A DNA stretch of 64,000 bases from Amycolatopsis aidingensis (GCF_018885265.1 NZ_CP076538.1:2454001-2518000); one strand, 5' to 3'. Shown: positions 38,735-48,965, numbered from the stretch's first letter. Notes: generated by a model from the sequence alone, not told the origin. Program-made: numbers and translations.

Positions 38735-41244
38735 GTGCCGGTGGTGCAGTGGGAAGCGGGTTCGGTCAACGGGGACACCGGGATCCCGGTGAGCCTGCCA
38801 GCCGCGACGGACCCGGCGAACCGGGTCGTCGTGGCGGTCGCGGGCAACACCACGATCAGCACCCCCGCCGGGTGGACGCGCCGGGACCATACGGTCAACT
38901 GGCTCGGCCACTACCTGTTCGACAAGGCGGGGGACGGCGCCGCCGGGTGGCAGTTCACCGCGGGCGTCGCAGGCCAGCTGGCCTGGGTGGCACTGGAGAT
39001 CGCCGGTGGCGAGTTCGACGCCATCGCCGCCGAGCAGGCGATCTGGGTGGCCACCCGCACCGCCCGCACCCCCGAGCTGATCCCTGGCCCCGGGGAACGG
39101 CTGCTGATCGCCAGCGTCGGCGGCGGCACGGACGGCGCGCCCTCCCGTTCGGTGACCTCCTGGCTGGCCGGGTTCGGCGAGCTGGCCGACCTCCAGGTGA
39201 CCGGCGGCGCGGACAATCCCAGCCACGCGCTGGCCGTGCTGGAGGCGACCGCCGACGGGGTCTCGCCGTACGACACCGCGGTGACCTGGAACGGCAACGT
39301 GGTCTCACACGCGCGGATCCTGGCCAGCTACGCCACCGGATCCGGCGGCCCCGATGCGCCCGCGGTCACCGTGGGGGCCTCCCGCCCGGTGCTCGTGGGT
39401 GGGTCGGTCGGCCTGGACGTGCGGGCCGCGGCTCCGGAAGGGCAGACGATCACCGGCTACGCCTGGCAGATCACCTCCGGCGGCGGCAGCCTCACCGGCG
39501 CCGACACCGCCACCCCGGCTACACCGCTCCCGCCGGCCCCGGCCTCGCGCGCGTGCGCTGCACCGTGACGGCCTCCGGCGGAGGCAGCGCCAGCGCCGTG
39601 CTCACCGTCTCGCGGCACCACACCATCGTCGCGGCGGAGAACGCGCTGCCCGGAACGCCACGGGAGGAGTGGGACCTCGCCGACCCCGAACTCGGCGGCG
39701 TCCCCGGGCTACAGGGCTTCGCCGACGGGTTCAGCGCCGACACCGGAGGGCCGGTGCGGTTCAAGATTGCCCAGAACGACACCGCGGCCTGGTCGGCGCG
39801 GGTGTACCGGCTGGGCTGGTACGGCGGGGACGGGGCGCGCGAGCTGGCCGCGCTGACCCCGGACGCGGAGCAGTTGGCCGCCGCCCGCTCCCAGCCCGCC
39901 CCACGTAATGCCGACCCGGGGCACGCCCCGGCCTCGGCGGACTGCTCGAACTGGGCGGTGACCCTCGCCTGGGACCCGCCGTCCTGGGCGCCGAGCGGGG
40001 TCTACCTGCTGCGCCTGGAACGCGCGGACGGCGGCGCCAGCCACGTGCCGTTCGTGCTGCGGGAGGACACGCGCACCGCGGATCTCATGGTGATGCCAGC
40101 GGACTCCACCTGGCAGGCCTACAACGCCTTCGGCGGCCTCGGTGGGGCGCTGCTGGCAGGCAACAGCCTCTACCTCGGCACCGCGATCAACCAGTACTCC
40201 GTCGACTGCGCCCGTTATGTGCACTACGACCGGCCGATCGTGAACCGGGCCGCGGCCAACACCGGGCAGCGCTACGGCGCCGTGCAGTGGAGCAACTTCT
40301 TCACCGGCGAGTACCCGATGGTCCGGTTCCTGGAACGTAACGGCTACGACGTCAAGTACTACTCCTGCCTCGACGCGGCCGGTGACCCGGAAGGTGACCT
40401 GCTGCGCACGGTATCCGCGGCCATGTTCCTCGGGCACAACGAGTACTGGTCGGCGGACATGCGGTCCGGCTGGGAGGCGGCCAAGGAACGCGGGCTGAAC
40501 GTGTTCAGCTGCGCGGGAAACGAGGTGTTCTGGCGCGCCGTGGGGGACCGCAGGGACGCCGAGGGGCGGCCCCGGCGCTGGGAGTGCCAGAAGTCCACCA
40601 TCGACGGCCGTGGCAGCGGCCGTCCGGAGTGGACCGGTACCTGGCGCGACCCGGACGGCGCGGGCGAGGGCGGCGACGACCCGGAGAACCGGTTCACCGG
40701 CACCATCTTCTGCGTGAACGGCCCGGACTTCCGGCCGGTGGTGGTGCCGGTCGCGGGCGGCTACGCGGCCACCCCGCTGTGGCGCAACACCCCGGTCGCA
40801 GGGCTCGGCTCCGGGTCGTGGACCTCGCCGGGCCAGATCCTCGGGTTCGAATGGGACACCTACGGCCCGGATGGCGTCTCCACCACCGGCGGCCGGTTCC
40901 TCGCCGACCCGCACCCGGAGGCGATCTACTGCTCGAGCGCCACCTACCAGGTGAGCGCGCTGGTGCTGACCGACGCCGGGGACGTCTACGGCTCCGGCCG
41001 GGTCACCCACCGACTGGTGGTGCAGCCATCCGGCTCCTCCGGCGGGATCACCTTCGGCACCGGCACGGTGAACTGGGCGTTCGGAGTGGACGCGGCCAAC
41101 ACCTACCAGGCTGGTAACGACAACACCTCCACGGTGCTGCGGCAGGCCACCGTCAACCTGCTCGCCGATATGGGCGCCCAGCCCGCCACGTTGATGTCCG
41201 GGCTGGTCCCGGCGACCCCGGTGCGGTGGTATCCCGGCCCGTAG
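38735..41244 (+). pseudogene. N,N-dimethylformamidase beta-like protein, frame-broken
   Basis: The first 265 codons give an N-terminal beta-rich domain (VVQWEAGSVNGDTGIPVSLP) and a PKD/Ig-like segment (VTVGASRPVLVGGSVGLDVRA). At about 39524-39530 the frame moves; adding one G to the CCCCGGC run restores TPGYTAPAGPGLARVRCTVTASGG. The next 570 codons are the DMFase large-subunit-like C-terminal domain (RVYRLGWYGGDGAR, STWQAYNAFGG, FLGHNEYWSADMR, CAGNEVFWR, GFEWD). True DMFase hydrolyses N,N-dimethylformamide; relatives in actinomycetes are mostly uncharacterised and often secreted. No signal peptide is visible. It may be a sequencing indel in an intact 836-aa protein. Confidence 0.8.
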
Positions 41245-41287
41245 GATACCGGCGGGTAACGATCTGTTCCGTCTGTGGGAGGCCTGG

Positions 41288-42451
41288 GTGAGCGAGCGAT
41301 TCGGCGGCTACCAGAACGAGATCTATCTCCAGGGGTACCAGGGCGCCACCCCGTTGCTCTCCACCGATACGACGAAGCTGGAGGCCGCGGCGCGGGACAT
41401 GCTGGAGCCGGGCCCGTTCTGGTACGCCGCGGGCGCCGCAGGCACCGGGGCCACCGCACGGGCCAACCGGGAGGCCTTCGACCGCTGGCGGATCGTGCCG
41501 CGGATGCTGACCGAGGCCACCGAGCGGGATCTGGCCACCACCGTGCTCGGCACGCGCATGCCGGCTCCGCTGCTGCTGGCCCCGGTCGGGGTGCAGTCGA
41601 TCATGCATCCGGAGGCCGAGCGGGCCACCGCGCGGGCCGCGGCCGGGCTCGGCCTGCCGATCGTGCTGTCCACGGCCTCCTCCAGCACCATCGAGGAGGT
41701 CGCGGCGGCGGGCGGGGAAGGGCCCCGCTGGTTCCAGCTGTACTGGCCGCACGATCCCGATGTCTGCGCGAGCATTCTCAGCAGGGCCAAGCAGGCCGGC
41801 TACAGCACGCTGGTGGTCACCCTGGACACCTGGACCCTGGCCTGGCGGCCTTGCGATCTGGACCGGGCTTATCTGCCGTTCCTGCGCGGTGAGGGTGTCG
41901 CCGTGCCGTTCTCCGATCCGGCCTTCCGCGCGCTGCTGGACAGGACCCCGGAGGAGGACCCGCCCGCGGCGATCCTGCGCTGGATCTCCCTGGTCACCGG
42001 CGCCGACCGGAGCTGGGACGCGCTGCCCTTCCTGCGCGAGCACTGGGACGGCCCGATCGTGCTCAAGGGGATCCAGCACGTGGACGACGCCCGCCGCGCG
42101 GTGGATGCCGGGATGGACGGGATCGTGGTGTCCAACCACGGCGGGCGCCAGGTGGACGGCGCGATCGCCGCGCTGGAGGTGTTGCCGGAGATCGCGGGCG
42201 CGGTGGGCGACCGGATCGAGGTGCTGTTCGACTCGGGCGTGCGTTCCGGGGCCGACCTGCTCAAGGCGCTGGCGCTGGGTGCGCGGGCGGTGCTGCTCGG
42301 CAGGCCGTACGTCTACGGTCTCGCGCTGGGCGGTGAGGACGGTGTGCGGCATGTGCTGCGCAGCGTGCTGGCCGACTTCGACCTCACCATGGGGCTGTCC
42401 GGGCACCGGAGCCTGGCCGAACTGGGTGGTGCCTCGTTGCGGCGGTCTTGA
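41288..42451 (+). CDS. FMN-dependent alpha-hydroxy-acid oxidase (lactate 2-monooxygenase-like)
   Basis: 387 aa, (beta/alpha)8 FMN enzyme. GGYQNEIYLQGYQGATPLL at the N-terminus resembles lactate 2-monooxygenase; KGIQHVDDARRAVDAGMDGIVVSNHGGRQVDG holds the catalytic H284 and the arginine for the substrate carboxylate; LGRPYVYGLALGG ends the phosphate site. It oxidises L-lactate or a related 2-hydroxy acid. GTG 41288 is 43 bases after the DMFase-like gene, same strand, so it may end the GMC operon. Confidence 0.87.
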   Translation: MSERFGGYQNEIYLQGYQGATPLLSTDTTKLEAAARDMLEPGPFWYAAGAAGTGATARANREAFDRWRIVPRMLTEATERDLATTVLGTRMPAPLLLAPVGVQSIMHPEAERATARAAAGLGLPIVLSTASSSTIEEVAAAGGEGPRWFQLYWPHDPDVCASILSRAKQAGYSTLVVTLDTWTLAWRPCDLDRAYLPFLRGEGVAVPFSDPAFRALLDRTPEEDPPAAILRWISLVTGADRSWDALPFLREHWDGPIVLKGIQHVDDARRAVDAGMDGIVVSNHGGRQVDGAIAALEVLPEIAGAVGDRIEVLFDSGVRSGADLLKALALGARAVLLGRPYVYGLALGGEDGVRHVLRSVLADFDLTMGLSGHRSLAELGGASLRRS

Positions 42452-42500
42452 CCACTGCGCGCGGTTATCCGCTGGCCCGCGCGGTTATGGTGGAGTTCGT

Positions 42501-45500
42501 ATGTCTACTCGATCTTCCCTTGATGAGCTGCGCCCGCGGCTGCGCGAGCTGACCGCCAGGGACGCGCACAGGCTGCGGCGGCGCATCGACGGTGCGCGCA
42601 AGGCGAGGGACCACGCCGCGGTCGCCGCGGAGATCGCGGCCGATATGGACGCGGCCGAGCTGCGGGTGCGCAACCGGATCGCGGCGGTGCCGAAGCTGGA
42701 GTACCCGGCCGAGTTGCCGGTCAGCCAGCGCAAGGCGGACATCGCCGAGCTGATCAGGGACCACCAGGTGGTGATCGTCGCGGGGGAGACCGGCTCGGGC
42801 AAGACCACCCAGCTGCCCAAGATCTGCCTGGAACTCGGCCGCGGCGTGCGCGGCCAGATCGGGCACACCCAGCCGCGCAGGCTGGCGGCGCGCACGGTGG
42901 CCGAGCGGGTGGCAGCCGAGCTGCGGACCGAGCTGGGCTCCACGGTCGGGTACAAGGTGCGGTTCACCGACCGGGGCGGGGACGACACCCTGGTCAAGCT
43001 GATGACCGACGGCATCCTGCTGGCCGAGATCCAGCACGACCGGATGCTGCGCCAGTACGACACGATCATCATCGACGAGGCACACGAGCGCAGCCTGAAC
43101 ATCGACTTCCTGCTCGGCTACCTCAAGCAGCTGCTGCCGCGCCGTCCGGACCTCAAGCTGGTCATCACCTCGGCCACCATCGACCCGGAGCGGTTCTCCC
43201 GGCACTTCGGGGACGCGCCGATCATCGAGGTCTCCGGCCGCACCTACCCGGTCGAGGTGCGGTACCGCCCGGTGGTCGACCCCGATGACCCGGATGCCGA
43301 CCCGGACCGCGACCAGGTGCAGGCCATCTGCGAGGCGTCGCGGGAGCTGATCGCCGAGGGGCCGGGGGACATCCTGGTGTTCCTCTCCGGGGAACGGGAG
43401 ATCCGGGACACCGCGGACGCGCTGGCCGCGCTGAACCTGCCGAACACCGAGATACTGCCGCTGTACGCGCGGCTGTCCTCGGCCGAGCAGCACCGGGTTT
43501 TCCAGTCGCACACCGGGCGCCGGATCGTGCTGGCCACCAACGTCGCCGAGACCTCGCTGACCGTTCCGGGGATCAAGTACGTGATCGACCCCGGCACCGC
43601 ACGGATCTCCCGGTACAGCCATCGCACCAAGGTGCAGCGGCTGCCGATCGAACCGGTGTCCCAGGCCTCGGCCAACCAGCGCAAGGGCCGCTGCGGGCGA
43701 ACCTCGGACGGCATCTGCATCCGGTTGTACTCGGAGGAGGACTTCGTCTCCCGGCCGGAGTTCACCGACCCGGAGATCCTGCGCACCAACCTCGCCTCGG
43801 TCATCCTGCAGATGACCTCGCTGGGACTGGGGGACATCGGGGCGTTCCCGTTCGTGGAACCGCCGGACCGCAGGCAGATCACCGACGGGGTCAACCTGCT
43901 GCAGGAGCTGGGCGCCTTCGACCCCGGTGCCGAGGCCCGCCGCAAGCTGACCAGGACCGGCAGGCAGCTGGCGCAGCTGCCGGTCGATCCCCGGCTGGGC
44001 CGGATGGTGCTACAGGCCGCGCAGGACGGCTGCGTGCGCGAGGTCATGATCATCGTCGCCGCACTGTCCATTCAGGATCCACGGGAGCGGCCGGCGGAGA
44101 AGCAGCAGGCCGCCGATCAGAAACACGCCCGGTTCACCGACAAGAACTCCGACTTCCAGGCCTACCTCAATCTGTGGGAGTACCTGACCGAGCAGCAGAA
44201 GGCGTTGTCCGGCAACCAGTTCCGCAAGCTGTGCCGGGCGGAGTACCTGAACTACCTTCGGGTGAGGGAGTGGCAGGACATCTACGGCCAGCTGACCAGG
44301 CTGGCCAAACCGCTCGGTATCTCCCCGAACAACTCGGCCGCGAACTTCCAGCAGGTACACACCGCGCTGATCGCCGGGATGCTCTCGCATATCGGGCTCA
44401 AGGACCCGGCAAAAGGGGACTATCTCGGCGCGCGCGGTACCCGGTTCGCGGTGTTCCCCGGCTCCGGGCTGTTCAAGAAGCAACCGCGCTGGGTGATGGC
44501 GGCCGAGCTGGTGGAGACCTCGCGGCTGTGGGCCAGGGTGGTGGCCAGGATCGAGCCGGAATGGGTGGAGCCGCTGGCCGGTCACGTGGTCAAGCGCACC
44601 TACTCGGAGCCGCACTGGGAACGCAAGCGTGGCGCGGTGATGGCCAGCGAGCGGGTCACCCTGTACGGGGTTCCACTGGTGACCGGGCGGAAGGTGACCT
44701 ACGGGAAGATCGACCCCGAGCTGTCCCGCGAGCTGTTCATCCGGCACGCACTGGTCGAGGGGGACTGGCAGACCAACCACCGGTTCTTCCACGACAACCG
44801 CGCGTTGCTGGACGAGGTGTCCGACCTGGAACACCGGGCCCGCAGGCACGACATCCTCGTCGACGACGAGACCCTGTTCGAGTTCTACGACCAGCGTATC
44901 CCCGCCGATGTGGTGTCCGCGCGGCATTTCGACAGCTGGTGGAAGCAGGCCCGGCGCGAGCAGCCGGACCTGCTCACCTTCGAGAAGTCGATGCTGATCA
45001 ACGCCACCGCGGGCGGGGTGAGCGAGACCGACTACCCGGACAGCTGGCGGCAGGGCGGCCTGGAGTTCCGGCTCACTTACCAGTTCGAGCCAGGTACCGA
45101 CGCCGACGGGGTCACCGTGCACCTGCCGTTGCCGGTGCTGAACCAGGTGACCGAGGATGGCTTCGACTGGCAGGTTCCCGGGCTGCGCGAGGAGCTGGTC
45201 ACCGCGCTGATCAAGTCCCTGCCCAAGCAGCTGCGCCGCAACTTCGTGCCGGCCCCGGACCACGCCAGGGAGGTGCTGCAGCGGGTCGGCCCTGAAGACG
45301 GCCCGCTGGTGGAGGTACTCGGCGCGGAGCTGGAGCGGCTGCGCGGGGTGACCGTGCCACCGAACGCCTGGCAGCCCACCGCCGTGCCGGATCACCTGCG
45401 GATGACCTTCCGGGTGGTGGACGAGCGGGATCGCACCCTCGCCGAGGGCAAGGACCTCGAGGAGCTGCGGCAACGGTTGCGCGGCGAGGTCAGGGCAACC

Positions 45501-46394
45501 ATCTCCGCGGCGGCGGACAGCATCGAGCGTTCCGGGCTGCGCACTCCCGCCTTCGGCGAGCTGCCCACGGTGTTCCATGGCAACCGCGGCGGGCACGAGG
45601 TGAAGGCATACCCGGCGCTGGTGGACGAGGGGGACAGCGTCGCGGTGCGGATGCTGGACACACAGGGAATGCAGCGGCAGCAGATGTGGGCGGGCACCCG
45701 GCGGATGCTGCGGCTGAACCTGCCCTCGCCGATGAAGTTCATCAACCGCAACCTGAACAACCAGGCCAAGCTGGTGCTCAGCCGCAACCCGCACGGCGGG
45801 GTGGGGCCGTTGCTTGAGGACTGCGTCGACTGCGCGGTGGACAAGCTGATGGCCGACGCTGGCGGCCCGGTGTGGTCGGACTCCGGGTTCGAGCCCCTGC
45901 TGGAGAAGGTGCGCGCCGGGCTGAACCCCACCGTGCTCGAGGTGCTGCACGAGGTGGAACGCGTGCTGCACGCCGCGCATGAGGTCGAGGTGCTGCTGGC
46001 CGACGCGAAGGCACCGGCACCCGCCGAGTCGGTCGCCGACCTGCGTACGCAGTTCGCCGGCCTGGTCCACCCGGGTTTCGTCACCGCGGCGGGGTATGAC
46101 CGGCTGCCGGACCTGACCCGCTACCTGCGGGCGATGGAACGCAGGCTGGACAAGCTGCCCAGTGATCCAGCCCGCGACCTGGAGCGGGTACGCGAGATCC
46201 AGTGGCTGCGCGGGGAGTACCAGGCGGTGCTGGACGAGTTGCCGCCACAGACCCCGCCGGGCCCAGCACTGGCCGAGATCCCCTGGATGATCGAGGAACT
46301 GCGGGTCAGCTTCTTCGCGCAGACCCTGCGCACCGCGTACCCGGTCTCGGTGAAGCGCATCCTCCGCGCCATGGACGAGGCCGCCGCAACCTGA
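42501..46394 (+). CDS. hrpA: ATP-dependent RNA helicase HrpA, DEAH box
   Basis: 1297 aa, full length for bacterial HrpA. Walker A GETGSGKTT near residue 95, DEAH near residue 191, SATID, NVAETSLTVPGIKYVID and the QRKGRCGR arginine motif, then helicase-associated and OB-like domains (QDPRERP) and a long C-terminal HrpA-specific region. It remodels RNA or stalled ribosomal complexes. The frame opens at 41760 inside the previous gene, but ATG 42501 gives the normal N-terminus; no strong ribosome site precedes it. It is followed immediately by 21-bp repeats. Confidence 0.94.
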   Translation: MSTRSSLDELRPRLRELTARDAHRLRRRIDGARKARDHAAVAAEIAADMDAAELRVRNRIAAVPKLEYPAELPVSQRKADIAELIRDHQVVIVAGETGSGKTTQLPKICLELGRGVRGQIGHTQPRRLAARTVAERVAAELRTELGSTVGYKVRFTDRGGDDTLVKLMTDGILLAEIQHDRMLRQYDTIIIDEAHERSLNIDFLLGYLKQLLPRRPDLKLVITSATIDPERFSRHFGDAPIIEVSGRTYPVEVRYRPVVDPDDPDADPDRDQVQAICEASRELIAEGPGDILVFLSGEREIRDTADALAALNLPNTEILPLYARLSSAEQHRVFQSHTGRRIVLATNVAETSLTVPGIKYVIDPGTARISRYSHRTKVQRLPIEPVSQASANQRKGRCGRTSDGICIRLYSEEDFVSRPEFTDPEILRTNLASVILQMTSLGLGDIGAFPFVEPPDRRQITDGVNLLQELGAFDPGAEARRKLTRTGRQLAQLPVDPRLGRMVLQAAQDGCVREVMIIVAALSIQDPRERPAEKQQAADQKHARFTDKNSDFQAYLNLWEYLTEQQKALSGNQFRKLCRAEYLNYLRVREWQDIYGQLTRLAKPLGISPNNSAANFQQVHTALIAGMLSHIGLKDPAKGDYLGARGTRFAVFPGSGLFKKQPRWVMAAELVETSRLWARVVARIEPEWVEPLAGHVVKRTYSEPHWERKRGAVMASERVTLYGVPLVTGRKVTYGKIDPELSRELFIRHALVEGDWQTNHRFFHDNRALLDEVSDLEHRARRHDILVDDETLFEFYDQRIPADVVSARHFDSWWKQARREQPDLLTFEKSMLINATAGGVSETDYPDSWRQGGLEFRLTYQFEPGTDADGVTVHLPLPVLNQVTEDGFDWQVPGLREELVTALIKSLPKQLRRNFVPAPDHAREVLQRVGPEDGPLVEVLGAELERLRGVTVPPNAWQPTAVPDHLRMTFRVVDERDRTLAEGKDLEELRQRLRGEVRATISAAADSIERSGLRTPAFGELPTVFHGNRGGHEVKAYPALVDEGDSVAVRMLDTQGMQRQQMWAGTRRMLRLNLPSPMKFINRNLNNQAKLVLSRNPHGGVGPLLEDCVDCAVDKLMADAGGPVWSDSGFEPLLEKVRAGLNPTVLEVLHEVERVLHAAHEVEVLLADAKAPAPAESVADLRTQFAGLVHPGFVTAAGYDRLPDLTRYLRAMERRLDKLPSDPARDLERVREIQWLRGEYQAVLDELPPQTPPGPALAEIPWMIEELRVSFFAQTLRTAYPVSVKRILRAMDEAAAT

Positions 46395-46396
46395 TC

Positions 46397-46480
46397 GTGT
46401 TTGCCCGCCACGCGCACGTGTTTGCTCCCCACATCCACGCGTTGGCCGCCCACGCGCACGAGTTTGCCGTTCCCGTACGG
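46397..46480 (+). repeat. Solo array of four 21-bp repeats
   Basis: Four units of exactly 21 bp: 46397-46417, 46418-46438, 46439-46459 and 46460-46480, beginning GTGTTTGCC, GTGTTTGCT, GCGTTGGCC and GAGTTTGCC. They start two bases after the hrpA stop and end 12 bases before the stop of the convergent lipoprotein gene. They match the repeats of the two DUF222/HNH elements but no hairpin or HNH gene is present. Confidence 0.85.
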
Positions 46481-46492
46481 CCCCGGCTGCCG

Positions 46493-47086
46493 CTACCCGC
46501 AGTTCGGGGCATCCGCCGCGGCCTCGACCAGCTCGGGTGACCCGGTCAGTTCCCCCACCGGATCGAGCGACTTGTGCGCGTGTTCCTGCGCCTTGATCAG
46601 GCCGTCCGCCGCGTGGTTCTGCGCATCCACGTCCTCGTGGTGGGCGGCATCCAGCTTCTCCTTGGCCGCCGCTGCCGTTTCCCGTGCGGTGGCGTAGTTG
46701 TCCCGGGTGGTCCGCTCGGCGGTTTCGGCGGTGGCGTCGGGCGGCGGGCCGAGTGCGTCGAGCGCGGCGATGGCCTCGTCCAGTGTCGTGACGAAGTGTG
46801 CGAGCAACTCGCTCGTCTGGCGCTGGATCTCGCCGACCGTGTCGCCGTTCGTCGGCTGGGGCATCTCGTTCAGCCTGGCCGAGAACCCGTTGACGGCCCC
46901 GCAGAAGCCGTCCACCCACGCCACGGGATCGGCCCCCGCCGGTGAGGTGGCCGGGGTCGAGGTGGTTGCGGGCGCGGAGGTGTCCTGGTCGCCAGGGGCC
47001 TGCGGGGTTTCGCTTCCGGAGTCACAGGCGGTCAGCGCGAGACTCGCGGCGAGGCAGGCGGCGAAGAAAAAGGTGGACCGCAACAT
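46493..47086 (-). CDS. Putative lipoprotein
   Basis: 197 aa with a lipoprotein signal peptide: hydrophobic FFFAACLAASLALTAC, so the lipidated cysteine is C21 (LTAC box). A Thr/Ser/Pro-rich linker follows, then a helical domain (about 55-197) with ARLNEMPQPTNGDTVGEIQRQ, LDEAIAALDALGPPP and AKEKLDAAHHEDVDAQ, ending NCG. No function known to me; probably anchored outside the membrane. Convergent with hrpA across the solo repeat array. Confidence 0.82.
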   Translation of the reverse strand: MLRSTFFFAACLAASLALTACDSGSETPQAPGDQDTSAPATTSTPATSPAGADPVAWVDGFCGAVNGFSARLNEMPQPTNGDTVGEIQRQTSELLAHFVTTLDEAIAALDALGPPPDATAETAERTTRDNYATARETAAAAKEKLDAAHHEDVDAQNHAADGLIKAQEHAHKSLDPVGELTGSPELVEAAADAPNCG

Positions 47087-47158
47087 CGTCTTCTCCCCTG
47101 GACCGATGCGTCGTCGTACGTTACGTATCGGCCTGCCGCCGCGGGCGTTACCGGCTCC

Positions 47159-48865
47159 TCATTTCGCGTCGGCGTAGGACTCCACGGCCACCGCGGGCAT
47201 CGGGAACCGCACCGGGCAGGATGGCCCGAACACCAGCGCGGTGGTCTCCCGCACCGCATCGTCCAGGCTGGTGATGACCGTCTCGGCCAGCTCGGCCGGC
47301 GCGTGCACCAGTACCTCGTCGTGCTGGAAGAACACCAGGTGTGCCGGCTCGGGCAGGCGCTGCCGCAGGGTGGCGAGCAGCACGGCCGTCCAGTCCGCCG
47401 CGGTGGCCTGCACGACGAAGTTGCGGGTGAACCGGCCCCAGTCCTTGGCTGCCCTGCGGGCCTTGCCCTCCGCCGCCGCGTCCTCGCTGGTGCCACCGGT
47501 CAGCGCCCGCCATGCCGCCGAGGGCTCGGGTGAGGTGCGGCCGAGCCGGGAGCGGACCCGTTCGCCCCGTTCCCCCGCGGCAGCCGCGTGCTCCACATAG
47601 GACACGGCGTCCGGGAAACGTTGGCGCAGCAGCCCGAGCAGTGCGGCCGCCTCACCCGCGGTGCCGCCGTACATGGCCGAGAGCATGGCGATCTTGGCCC
47701 GGGAGCGGTCATCCCGCTGCTCGCCAGCCGGCCTGCGGACACCGGCGAACATCGCCTCGGCGAGCCGGTCGTACAGATCCACCGAGCCGGAGACCTCGGC
47801 CAGTTTCTGATCGCCGGACAGCGCCGCCAGCACCCGCGGCTCCAGCTGCGCGGCGTCCGCGACCACCAGCCGCCAGCCCGGATCGGCCCGCACACACACC
47901 CGCAGGATCCGGGGAATCTGCAACGCGGCCCCGCCCCGGCTGGCCCAGCGCCCGGACACCACCCCGCCGACGACGTAGACCGGGCGGAACCGGTTCCCGC
48001 GCACCCACCCGGACAGCCAGTTCCAGCCGTGCGCGGAATGCAGCCTGGCCAGCTCCTTGTACTCCAGCAACGGCGCCACCGCGGGATGGTCCACCTTGCG
48101 CAGCACATGCGCCCTGGTGGAAGGCACCTCGATCCCGGCATGCGCGAAGGCGCGCAGCACGCTGCCAGGGTGGTCCGGGTTCACCGGCCTTTCCCCGAAC
48201 GCCTCCTGCACACGTTCGGCCAGCTCGGCGAGCTTGCGCGGACGCTGTCCGGCCGGTACCCGGGGGCCGAGCAGCTCGGTGAGCAGGGCGTCGTGCAGGT
48301 CGGCACGCCAGGGCAGGCCGTGCCGGGACATCTCGGCCGCGGCCAGCGCGCTCGCCGACTCCGCCGCGATCAGCAGCCGCATCCGCTCCGGCTGCACGGC
48401 CCGCTCCACCCTGGCGCGCTGCCGGTGGAACACCAGCTCGGCCGCGTCCACCGGACGGACATCGGCAGGCAACCCGGAGCCGCGCGGATCGAAAAGGCCG
48501 GGCTGGCTGTCCGGTTCGTGGCCGGGTGGCTCCGGGTCCGGCGGCGGCACCAGCCCGCTGGCCCTGGCGTACGCCGCGGCGAGTCTGCGCGGCTGGTCGG
48601 CCTCGCCCTCGGCGGCCAGCAGCAGGCCCTCGGCCAGCGCCAGGTCATGGCACCGGTCCACTCGCAGCCCGGCCTCCAGCAGGACCGGGTAGTCCTCCTC
48701 GACGGAAGCGAAGACCCAGCGCGGCCGGTGCTCCCGCTCCAGCCGCTCGACGTAACGGGTCAGCTCGGTGGCCGGTACGCCGGAGAGCTCCGCACCGGCG
48801 CCGTCCGCGCCGAGCGGCCGGGTGGAGTACACCCCTTCGGCATCCCGCACGACGATGATCTGCAC
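47159..48865 (-). CDS. Stand-alone family A DNA polymerase / 3'-5' exonuclease-like
   Basis: 568 aa. C-terminal family A polymerase domain with motif A (VADAAQLEPRVLAALSGD), motif B (DDRSRAKIAMLSAMYGG) and motif C (FFQHDEVLVHAP), all intact. The N-terminal part has an exonuclease-like fold whose catalytic acids I cannot confirm, and there is no 5'-nuclease domain. Such 'bifunctional exonuclease/polymerase' proteins accompany a full PolA in actinobacteria and are poorly understood. GTG 48865 begins the family-typical QIIVVRDAEGVY; an in-frame GTG at 48916 is possible. Confidence 0.85.
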   Translation of the reverse strand: MQIIVVRDAEGVYSTRPLGADGAGAELSGVPATELTRYVERLEREHRPRWVFASVEEDYPVLLEAGLRVDRCHDLALAEGLLLAAEGEADQPRRLAAAYARASGLVPPPDPEPPGHEPDSQPGLFDPRGSGLPADVRPVDAAELVFHRQRARVERAVQPERMRLLIAAESASALAAAEMSRHGLPWRADLHDALLTELLGPRVPAGQRPRKLAELAERVQEAFGERPVNPDHPGSVLRAFAHAGIEVPSTRAHVLRKVDHPAVAPLLEYKELARLHSAHGWNWLSGWVRGNRFRPVYVVGGVVSGRWASRGGAALQIPRILRVCVRADPGWRLVVADAAQLEPRVLAALSGDQKLAEVSGSVDLYDRLAEAMFAGVRRPAGEQRDDRSRAKIAMLSAMYGGTAGEAAALLGLLRQRFPDAVSYVEHAAAAGERGERVRSRLGRTSPEPSAAWRALTGGTSEDAAAEGKARRAAKDWGRFTRNFVVQATAADWTAVLLATLRQRLPEPAHLVFFQHDEVLVHAPAELAETVITSLDDAVRETTALVFGPSCPVRFPMPAVAVESYADAK

Positions 48866-48949
48866 ACGAGGATTCTGCGCGTGGCCACCGACAATCCTGT
48901 CGGGGAGGCTGGTCACGACCCCGGCGGTCAGTTACTGTCGGGTAGGTCA

Positions 48950-48965
48950 TACCGTCAGTACGGTA
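48950..48965. promoter_or_regulatory. Palindromic operator upstream of acyl-CoA synthetase
   Basis: TACCGTCAGTACGGTA: perfect six-base arms across four bases, 57 bases before the synthetase start. Typical of a TetR-type site for a lipid gene; no tetR gene is adjacent. Confidence 0.55.

Noticed and set aside
46397..46480. CRISPR-like array
   Set aside because: Units are contiguous without spacers and no cas genes are present.
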